From contig JAGOIS010000026.1 of NCBI GenBank assembly GCA_017995495.1, positions 1 to 12,627 of the forward strand: a stretch of 12,627 nucleotides of DNA, in the 5' to 3' direction. Under the pieces are notes generated by a model. That model did no database searches. It saw nothing but the letters and a program-made list of their open reading frames with translations, and had not been told where the DNA came from. The stretch is from Candidatus Cloacimonadota bacterium (lineage in GTDB: Bacteria; Cloacimonadota; Cloacimonadia; Cloacimonadales; Cloacimonadaceae). The position numbers and the translations under genes are program-made. How positions within the stretch are numbered: the first letter of the stretch is position 1; the number at the start of each line of letters is the position of its first letter. Shown here piece by piece: positions 6,628 to 12,627 of the stretch.

Positions 6628-8079
6628 CTATTGCCTGCGTAAACGGCTGTTCAGGATCCCCAGCTCGGAGCGGTATTTGGCCACGATGCGGCGCGAGATG
6701 TTGAGCCCGTCGGCGCTCAGCCGCTCCACCAGGTCCTGGTCTGAAAGCGGATGCTTTTTGTCCTCGCCCTCGATCATGTGGCTGATCTGGGTTTTCACGT
6801 GCTGGCGCGAGATCCCTTCATAGTTGTTGTAGAGCCCCGCGGTGCTGCTGAAGAAATCCTTCAGGGCAAAGATCCCCGAGGGCGTTTCGGCAAATTTATG
6901 CTTCACCACGCGAGAAATGGTGGATTCGCTCACAGAGAGGTCGCGGGCGATCACGGCGTAGGTGAGCGGGTGGATGAGCCCATTTCCCCGCTGGAAGAAA
7001 TCCGGCTGGTGCTTGATGATGGATTGGGCCACCCTTTCCATGGTGCGGGTGCGCATGTAGATGCTCTTGATCAGGAATTTGGCGCCGTTGATGCGGTCAC
7101 GCACGAATCTGAGGGTTTCCCGGTCAAAATGGCCGCGGTTGATCATCCGGCGGTAGCGGGGGCTGATTATGATGTTGGGGGTGATGTAGTCGTTGATGAT
7201 CACCTCAAACTTGCCGTCGATCCGCTTGATGGTGATGTCCGGATAGACGTAGGCTGGGCCGGGGGCCAGGATGCGCATGCCGGGCTTGGGGTCCAGCTTG
7301 GCGACGATATCCTTCATCGCCAAAATGTGGTCTTCCCCCACGCCGAAATGGGAGGCGATCTTCTGGTAGCGGCGGTGGATGAGGTTTTCGAACTGGTCGG
7401 AGCAGAGGCCCACCAGAATGCGGTTTTGCAGCTGCTGTTCGGTGAGCTGGGAGAGCAGGCACTCGCCGATGTCGCGGGCCGTGATGCCTTTGGGGTTGAG
7501 GTGGAGGATGATCCGATGCAGCTCTTCAGCGCGTTTGGCGCCAATACTGAACTGCCTGGCAGCCTTCGCGAGATCATATTGGGGCGGTAGAAATCCGTAG
7601 CTGTCGCAATTGTCGAGCAGTTCAGAGGCGAAATCCACCTCCGGTTCAAGCAGGGAAAGGGGATAGAGCTGCCTGAGGAATTTCTCGCGGCCATCCTCTT
7701 CATAGCGGATCAGCGATTCCCGCTGTTCGGTCTCGGCTTCATCGTGGCTGCTTTCGTAGTTGAGGTGATATTCGTTCCATTGGTCCAGAATCTCAGTCAG
7801 TTCGCGGGCTTCGCTGAGGGTCTGGCCGAGTTCCTCGCTGCTGCGGGGATCGTCCAGGGATTCCTTGCTTTCCGGGGTCTCTTCGGTTCCCGGCTCGAGT
7901 TCTTCCTCGTCCTTTTCCTCCCTGAGTTCCAGCAGGGGGTTTTGCTCCAGTTCCTGCTTGATGTAGTCCTCCAGCTCCAAAATCGGCAGCGACAGCATCT
8001 TCAGGGATTGCAGCATCTTGGGCTTGAGCGCAAGCTCCTGCCTTTGTTTCAGGGTGATGTGTTGCTCAAGGGTGCTCAT
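6628..8079 (-). CDS. rpoN: RNA polymerase sigma-54 factor
   Basis: Alternative sigma factor that recognises -24/-12 promoters and needs AAA+ activator proteins. The 483 residues are typical. Region I (1-50) is rich in Gln and Leu (ITLKQRQELALKPKMLQSLK). Region II is an acidic linker, with Glu/Asp runs at about 53-80. The core-binding domain (about 120-300) holds LDPKPG at 262-267. The helix-turn-helix lies at about 376-397 (VIARDLSVSESTISRV), followed by TPSGIFALKDFFSS. The RpoN box is SRRIVAKYR at 462-470, one variant from the common ARRTVAKYR. The ATG overlaps the lptB stop as ATGA, and no good Shine-Dalgarno is seen, so it is probably translationally coupled. The lptB-rpoN pair is a conserved neighbourhood of Gram-negatives. 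Confidence 0.97.
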   Translation of the reverse strand: MSTLEQHITLKQRQELALKPKMLQSLKMLSLPILELEDYIKQELEQNPLLELREEKDEEELEPGTEETPESKESLDDPRSSEELGQTLSEARELTEILDQWNEYHLNYESSHDEAETEQRESLIRYEEDGREKFLRQLYPLSLLEPEVDFASELLDNCDSYGFLPPQYDLAKAARQFSIGAKRAEELHRIILHLNPKGITARDIGECLLSQLTEQQLQNRILVGLCSDQFENLIHRRYQKIASHFGVGEDHILAMKDIVAKLDPKPGMRILAPGPAYVYPDITIKRIDGKFEVIINDYITPNIIISPRYRRMINRGHFDRETLRFVRDRINGAKFLIKSIYMRTRTMERVAQSIIKHQPDFFQRGNGLIHPLTYAVIARDLSVSESTISRVVKHKFAETPSGIFALKDFFSSTAGLYNNYEGISRQHVKTQISHMIEGEDKKHPLSDQDLVERLSADGLNISRRIVAKYRSELGILNSRLRRQ

Positions 8080-8825
8080 GGCCGCGGCTCGAACGGATTG
8101 GACAGGAAGCGTTCTCCCAGATATAGTTTCTTGGCTTGTTCATCATTGATCAGCTCCAGTGAAGAACCTGATACTATGATCTTTCCTTCGAAGATAATAT
8201 AAGCCCGGTTGACTATTTTCAAAGTCTCAATCACGTTGTGGTCGGTGAGCATGACCCCGATGTTTTTATCCCTTAGCTTGGCAATGATATCCTGGATGTC
8301 CGCCACCGCGATGGGGTCGATCCCGGCGAAAGGCTCGTCCATGAAGATGAAGGTGGGGTTGGTCACCAGGGAGCGGGTGATTTCCAGTTTGCGGCGCTCG
8401 CCTCCGGAGAGGGTGTAGGCCTTTTGTTTGGCGAGGGAGCCCAGATTCAGTTCCTCCACGGCACTTTCCAAGCGCCGGAGCTGTTCCTTTCTATTGATCC
8501 CCAAAGTTTGCAGGATGGCCAGGATGTTTTCGCGCACGGTGAGCTTGGCAAAGATCGAGGGTGACTGGGCCAGGTAGCCCAAACCCAGCCTGGAGCGGCG
8601 ATACATCGGCTGGTGGGTGATGTCGCGGCCGTCCAGCAACACTTTTCCCCGGTTGGGTTTGGCCAGGCCGAGGATCATGTGGAAAGTGGTGGTTTTACCG
8701 GCGCCGTTGGGACCCAGGATGCCCACAACCTCGCCCTGGTGCATATCCATGCTGAGATCGTCCACAACCTTGCGTCTGCCGTATATCTTAACCAGGTTTT
8801 GAGCCTGAATTTTATGCGCTTCCAT
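8076..8825 (-). CDS. lptB: LPS export ABC transporter ATPase LptB
   Basis: Cytoplasmic ATPase powering extraction of lipopolysaccharide from the inner membrane with LptF, LptG and LptC. The 249 residues form one complete nucleotide-binding domain: Walker A GPNGAGKT (38-45), Q-loop Q87, signature LSGGE (139-143), Walker B FIFMDE with catalytic E164, D-loop GID (168-170) and H-switch H196 in TDHN. It could be read as a generic or branched-chain amino-acid ATPase, but the position between lptA and rpoN settles LptB. No Shine-Dalgarno precedes the ATG; instead a -10 element ends 8 nt upstream, so the mRNA may begin at or next to the start codon. lptF and lptG are not in the window. Confidence 0.96.
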   Translation of the reverse strand: MEAHKIQAQNLVKIYGRRKVVDDLSMDMHQGEVVGILGPNGAGKTTTFHMILGLAKPNRGKVLLDGRDITHQPMYRRSRLGLGYLAQSPSIFAKLTVRENILAILQTLGINRKEQLRRLESAVEELNLGSLAKQKAYTLSGGERRKLEITRSLVTNPTFIFMDEPFAGIDPIAVADIQDIIAKLRDKNIGVMLTDHNVIETLKIVNRAYIIFEGKIIVSGSSLELINDEQAKKLYLGERFLSNPFEPRP

Positions 8826-8833
8826 ATAATGTT

Positions 8834-8861
8834 ATAATACCCCGAAAGCCGGATTTGTCAA
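8834..8861 (-). promoter_or_regulatory. Vegetative promoter of lptB
   Basis: On the minus strand a perfect -35 TTGACA (8861-8856) is followed by a 16-nt spacer and a -10 TATTAT (8839-8834), five of six bases matching the sigma-70 consensus. The -35 overlaps the lptA stop codon TGA (8860-8858). Only 8 nt (AACATTAT) separate the -10 from the lptB ATG, so initiation at the usual distance would give a leader of zero to about three bases. It lies in the only noncoding gap (32 nt) between lptA and lptB. It would give lptB-rpoN-lpd-hpf expression independent of kdsC-lptC-lptA. Confidence 0.7.
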
Positions 8862-9937
8862 GAGTTGTTGTGAAATTTGTAGCTGCCTTTGATCCGGGAG
8901 CGCATCTTCATGAAGTCCAGTTCGTTTTTGGCGTTGAACCTGGCTTCCAGATAGTCGCCGTCCGCGGTGTTCACAAAGAAATCGCGCTCGTCTGTCTTTT
9001 CCTGCCGGTAGCGGTAGCTGACCGAATTCTCCGCCTCGAAGCCGCGGACCTGTTTGTCCTCAAAATCGATCTTCACATAGTTGGCCGTCACCCAATTCAG
9101 CTTTGGCTGCAGTTTCTCCTCCGTAAAATCCAGCCGGCAGGATTCCACCAACTCCGCCCGGATCAATTCCCTGTCCTCAAAATAGATGTAGAACTCCTGG
9201 GCCGACGCGGTGGCGGTTTCGCTGCGGAATTCCGGCTCGCCCAGAAACACCGCTTTTTCCTCCTTGAGCAGATAGACCAGGAAATCGCTGCTGGCCTCAT
9301 AATCCTGGTTGCGCGCCAGAACGTTGAAAGTGGCCATCAGCTTGCGCTCCTCCTCGAAATACTCAAATTTATCCGCCCTCACGCTCAGCGTGTCCTTTCC
9401 GGCCACGTCGATGCGGGGGTTTTCGATCATGTAGGAATAGCGGTTCTTCCTGTCCCAAAAGGCATAGCCGCAGCTGAGGGTGGCGTTTTCCCCGCGGTCG
9501 AAGGAATTCACGTTGCTCCAGACGGTCACGTTGTTCGAGAGTTGGTTGTAGATGGCATAATCAGAGCGGAACCAGCGGATCACCTCACCTTTCTTTTTCT
9601 CTTCGATCAGCACCTTGCCCCCGGCGTTCAACTCTTCCGGGATGCGGTAATAGGTGAGGCTGTCCGAAGCCAGGAAGAGCGAATCGTTGTTCACGCGCAC
9701 ATTGCCGTCCAGGCGGGCGATCTTTTGCCGGTCGAAGATCATGGCGCGGTCGCTGCGGAATTCTGTTTTGCCGTAAAAGAAGTGGACCCTGCCTTCCAGC
9801 CGCATCACCTGTTCGTCCTGCACCTTGCTCAGATGCAGCTTGTCGGAATGGACCACGCGGATCTTTTCCCGGCCCTGCCCCCAGAGGGGCAGCATCAGTA
9901 TCAGCAGCAGGCTACCAATCCAGAAAGTCTTTTTCAA
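8858..9937 (-). CDS. lptA: LptA/OstA-like periplasmic LPS transport protein
   Basis: Secreted protein of the OstA/LptA beta-jellyroll type, forming the periplasmic bridge that carries LPS from LptC to the outer-membrane LptD. A signal peptide covers residues 1 to about 20 (MKKTF charged start, hydrophobic LLLILMLPLW, likely cut near LWG/QG). The mature part shows repeated short beta-strand patterns such as LEGRVHFFYG, RSDRAMIF, LDGNVRV and ADKFEYFEEE. At 359 residues it is about twice the E. coli LptA, resembling the longer OstA-like proteins of Bacteroidetes-type genomes. The start is TTG, inside the end of lptC (26-nt overlap), with GAGGG 5 nt upstream; no ATG upstream of the signal peptide is in frame. 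The name rests on domain type and neighbours; a partial LptD-like N-domain is an alternative. Confidence 0.8.
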   Translation of the reverse strand: MKKTFWIGSLLLILMLPLWGQGREKIRVVHSDKLHLSKVQDEQVMRLEGRVHFFYGKTEFRSDRAMIFDRQKIARLDGNVRVNNDSLFLASDSLTYYRIPEELNAGGKVLIEEKKKGEVIRWFRSDYAIYNQLSNNVTVWSNVNSFDRGENATLSCGYAFWDRKNRYSYMIENPRIDVAGKDTLSVRADKFEYFEEERKLMATFNVLARNQDYEASSDFLVYLLKEEKAVFLGEPEFRSETATASAQEFYIYFEDRELIRAELVESCRLDFTEEKLQPKLNWVTANYVKIDFEDKQVRGFEAENSVSYRYRQEKTDERDFFVNTADGDYLEARFNAKNELDFMKMRSRIKGSYKFHNNS

Positions 9938-10460
9938 AATAGCCCTCAGCGGAGATATTGTCCATTTCGGTGGGGTAGATGCTCAGATTGGTGCGCAGAT
10001 TGGTGCCGCGCAAGATGTTTCCGCCTTTCACCAGGGTCACGTTTCCCGGAGCCAGCACCTCATCGAGGTTGCGGTCCCAGATCAGGCGGCTGGTGGAAAT
10101 GCTGCCCTCCCGGCCCACCAGCTTCACGTTGCCGTGGGCGAAGATGATGTTGCGGGCGTCATCCACTATGGTGCTGTCCGCCTTGAGCGAGGAGGTTCCT
10201 CCCTTGGTCCGGTCAAAAGCGGTGAGATCCACCTGATAGGCGTTCAGGATGCGGCGTTCGTAATAGCGGTCGATCTTGGCGGCCTTGAGGATGTAGGCGA
10301 TCCCTTCCTTGTCAAACTCCGTGATGGTGACGTTGGCGCTGGTTTCGTCCGGCAGTCCGCGTTTCAGCGACTCGGTCCGCAGCACCAGATTGCCCTCTCC
10401 GCAGGCGGTCAGCAGCAGCAGGGCCAGCAGCAGAAAGAGTTCAACTGATCTGTTCCACAT
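9912..10460 (-). CDS. lptC: LptC-like LPS export lipoprotein
   Basis: Periplasmic partner receiving LPS from the LptB2FG transporter and passing it to LptA. I chose the ATG at 10460, giving 182 residues beginning MWNRSVELFLLLALL with a lipobox LTAC; Cys20 would be lipid-modified after signal peptidase II. E. coli LptC is instead anchored by an uncleaved helix. The rest (for example SANVTITEFDKEGIAYILKA, then ARNIIFAHGNVKLV and NILRGTNLRTN) is the usual LptC/OstA beta pattern. In-frame ATGs at 10481 and 10511 are possible; 10481 has an A-rich upstream stretch, but both lengthen the overlap with kdsC (20 nt with my choice). None has a clear Shine-Dalgarno, so coupling to kdsC is likely. Family assignment comes from the order kdsC-lptC-lptA-lptB. 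Confidence 0.85.
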   Translation of the reverse strand: MWNRSVELFLLLALLLLTACGEGNLVLRTESLKRGLPDETSANVTITEFDKEGIAYILKAAKIDRYYERRILNAYQVDLTAFDRTKGGTSSLKADSTIVDDARNIIFAHGNVKLVGREGSISTSRLIWDRNLDEVLAPGNVTLVKGGNILRGTNLRTNLSIYPTEMDNISAEGYFEKDFLDW

Positions 10461-10998
10461 ATTTGACCAGTGCCGGTTCATACTTTTTTTGATGGTTGAG
10501 CACCAGTTCAATGCATTCGCGCGCGGCCCCGCGTCCTCCGTGTTTCTTGGTGACGATGTCGCAAATCTCTTTCACGCCTTCCGGGGCGTCCGCAGGGCAG
10601 ACGGAAACGGCGGCTTTGAACATCAGCGGAACGTCGTTCCAATCGTCTCCCATCACCAGCACATTATCGAAGTTCAGCTGCAATTCCCGCAGCAGCTGGG
10701 TGGCTTTTTCCAGCTTGTTTGGGATCCCCTGGAACAGGTGGTTTATCTTCAGGTCGTCGCAGCGGCGCTGCAGCACAGGTGAGCTGCGCCCTGTGATCAC
10801 GGCGGTCTGGATGTCCGTCTGCCTCAGCAGCAGAAATCCCATGCCGTCGTGGGCGTCGAAGTTCTTGCTCTCGTTGCCCGCGCTGTCGTAGATGATCCTG
10901 CCATCAGTGAGCACACCGTCGCAATCGAAGATCAGCAGTTTGATCCTTTCCCAGCGCAGCAATGGTTTATGAGGTTTGGCAAGTTTGCTGAAACTCAT
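10441..10998 (-). CDS. kdsC: 3-deoxy-D-manno-octulosonate 8-phosphate phosphatase
   Basis: Cytoplasmic HAD-superfamily phosphatase releasing KDO from KDO 8-phosphate, the step before CMP-KDO formation for lipid A inner core. The 185 residues fit the family. HAD motifs are complete: FDCDGVLTDG with nucleophile D25 and D27, ITGR (68-71) with T69, K95 in GIPNKLEK, and GDDWND (117-122). The C-terminal GGRGAAREC (154-162) is the conserved KdsC tail. The ATG has GGGAG 6 nt upstream. It lies 62 nt downstream of metK and overlaps lptC. Neither kdsD nor kdsA is in the window. A related sugar-phosphate or acylneuraminate phosphatase is possible from sequence alone, but the lpt neighbours make KdsC likely. 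Confidence 0.93.
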   Translation of the reverse strand: MSFSKLAKPHKPLLRWERIKLLIFDCDGVLTDGRIIYDSAGNESKNFDAHDGMGFLLLRQTDIQTAVITGRSSPVLQRRCDDLKINHLFQGIPNKLEKATQLLRELQLNFDNVLVMGDDWNDVPLMFKAAVSVCPADAPEGVKEICDIVTKKHGGRGAARECIELVLNHQKKYEPALVKYVEQIS

Positions 10999-11031
10999 TC
11001 AGTTCTCCCGAGGCCATGTTTTGGCTTGGCC

Positions 11032-11058
11032 TTCCGGCATTCGCGGAGCGCTCCGGAA
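11032..11058 (-). other. Hairpin between metK and kdsC
   Basis: TTCCGG (11032-11037) pairs with CCGGAA (11053-11058), and a 10-bp palindrome GGAGCGCTCC (11045-11054) offers a competing fold. No T-run follows on the minus strand, so this is not a standard terminator, and metK-kdsC read-through is possible. It starts 2 nt after the metK stop codon and fills part of the 62-nt spacer. Confidence 0.45.
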
Positions 11059-11060
11059 AG

Positions 11061-12233
<1,173 letters not shown>

Positions 12234-12281
12234 TTATCTTCTCCTTAAACATTATTCCTTGCTTGAGCGGATCTTTGGAAC

Positions 12282-12310
12282 AAAAAAAATCCGGCCTGCT
12301 AAAGCCGGAT
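12282..12310 (-). terminator. Intrinsic terminator upstream of metK
   Basis: On the minus strand, ATCCGGC (12310-12304) and GCCGGAT (12295-12289) form a 7-bp GC-rich stem with the 8-nt loop TTTAGCAG, followed by eight T (12289-12282). This is a textbook Rho-independent terminator for right-to-left transcription. It ends 48 nt before the metK ATG. It either closes a gene beyond the right edge of the window or acts as the conditional terminator of a metK leader. Confidence 0.88.
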
Positions 12311-12348
12311 AATTCATTCTCCGCACTTTAGCACATTTATTCGCGGAG
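12282..12348 (-). promoter_or_regulatory. Candidate attenuator in metK leader
   Basis: Two adjacent hairpins precede metK. The first pairs CTCCGC (12348-12343, minus strand) with GCGGAG (12324-12319) around an 18-nt loop; the second is the terminator. TGCTAAAG (12333-12326), in the first loop, is the exact complement of CTTTAGCA (12304-12297), which covers the last base of the terminator's 5' arm and most of its loop. The two loops could kiss, or the 8-bp pairing could form an alternative stem that weakens the terminator. This is an attenuator-like layout in front of a gene commonly under SAM feedback. No known ligand-binding core is recognised, so the trigger is unknown. Confidence 0.45.
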
Positions 12349-12515
12349 CAAAGGGCAAATCACCGCATTTGTTCTGGCTTGCCGCATCGAGATCTGCCAA
12401 TCCCGCATGTGGCTGCCGAAAACCATTGATGTTCAATCACATACAATCTGGCGCAACTTTCCGCGCACCACCCCAATCAGTCAAGGGAAAAATCGGAGTC
12501 CCCTTTCCTCCGGCG

Positions 12516-12586
12516 ATCAATACGGAATAAATACGGAATCAATACGGATTTCATCCGTATTGATTCCGTATTTATTCCGTATTGAT
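12516..12586. repeat. Perfect 34-bp palindrome, copy 2
   Basis: Arms 12516-12549 and 12553-12586 are identical in sequence to those of copy 1 at 151-221, with loop TTC (12550-12552), the reverse complement of copy 1's GAA. Here the pairing continues outward for six more bases (12510-12515 CCGGCG with 12587-12592 CGCCGG), giving a 40-bp perfect stem. The left flank TTTCCTCCGGCG matches that of copy 1 minus one C; the right flanks differ. It lies about 280 nt upstream of metK; the gene on its right is beyond the window. Confidence 0.95.
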
Positions 12587-12627
12587 CGCCGGGGCGAGCC
12601 GGGAAGGGAGTTTTCCTCTCCCAGGCT
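12587..12627. other. Noncoding right edge
   Basis: After the six paired bases that extend the palindrome, the sequence is GC-rich and ends in a purine block then a pyrimidine block (GGGAAGGGAG, TTTT, CCTCTCCC) that can fold imperfectly. No coding start or end is recognisable in this short piece. Confidence 0.3.

Larger units (their letters stand above)
12234..12515 (-). other. Noncoding metK upstream region
   Basis: No gene is supported in these 282 bases. Near metK lie the terminator and hairpins described separately. Further up are small hairpins: CAAAT/ATTTG (12356-12360 with 12367-12371), ATTGA/TCAAT (12425-12429 with 12433-12437) and GCGC/GCGC (12451-12454 with 12463-12466). A TTGACT on the minus strand at 12484-12479 has no good -10 at 16-18 nt. 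I recognise none of the known SAM riboswitch cores. The far end (12504-12515) repeats the flank of palindrome copy 1. Confidence 0.5.

Noticed and set aside
12251..12280. Possible metK promoter with AATAAT as -10
   Set aside because: No -35 better than three of six matches at 16-18 nt, and the start site would fall on the ribosome-binding site.
12384..12399. Sigma-54-like site (TGGCAG ... ATGC) before metK on the minus strand
   Set aside because: The GG and GC are 11 nt apart instead of 10, and the -12 element lacks TTGC. A second candidate at the TTGC near 12453 lacks the GG.
12337..12426. 29-codon open frame upstream of metK, with Met at positions 1, 7 and 14, ending in the first leader hairpin
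   Set aside because: It has no Shine-Dalgarno and no run of regulatory codons. A leader peptide cannot be excluded, but nothing supports one.
12234..12515. Known SAM riboswitch (SAM-I or others) before metK
   Set aside because: I searched for the conserved core bases of SAM-I by eye and did not find them; a covariance-model search would be needed for other classes.

Overview
The window comes from a Gram-negative, fairly GC-rich bacterium. It carries lipopolysaccharide genes (KdsC, LptA, LptB, LptC), a sigma-54 factor, and an HPr kinase/HPr/Enzyme I phosphorelay. Twelve protein genes lie on the minus strand, so transcription runs from right to left. Gene order and the mixture of types suggest a lineage outside Proteobacteria, perhaps the FCB/Cloacimonadota area. 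That placement is inference from protein style only; no 16S or other marker is present.

Layout in transcription order. The right edge holds a perfect 34-bp-arm palindrome (12516-12586), then a noncoding leader of about 280 nt with a clear intrinsic terminator and competing hairpins, then metK (S-adenosylmethionine synthetase). After a 62-nt gap follow kdsC, lptC and lptA, which overlap each other. A near-consensus vegetative promoter straddles the lptA stop codon and seems to start a nearly leaderless transcript for lptB-rpoN-lpd-hpf. A strong GC-rich hairpin separates hpf from hprK-ptsH-ptsI-pgi. Beyond pgi lies a second copy of the same palindrome (151-221), then 150 nt with no gene.

How the genes fit together. 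kdsC makes KDO for LPS; lptB, lptC and lptA encode the ATPase, the inner-membrane/periplasmic partner and the periplasmic bridge of the LPS transporter. rpoN and hpf follow as in the classical rpoN neighbourhood of Gram-negative bacteria. Where Proteobacteria have ptsN, rapZ and npr, this genome has hprK, ptsH and a full-length Enzyme I. No PTS sugar permease (EIIA/B/C) is present here, so the relay may be mainly regulatory. lpd (dihydrolipoamide dehydrogenase) is an unexpected member between rpoN and hpf, and pgi links the end of the operon to glucose-6-phosphate metabolism.

The most unusual content is noncoding: the two palindromes built of 11-bp phased repeats whose 3-nt loops are reversed relative to each other, the attenuator-like metK leader with complementary loops, and the leaderless-type promoter of lptB.
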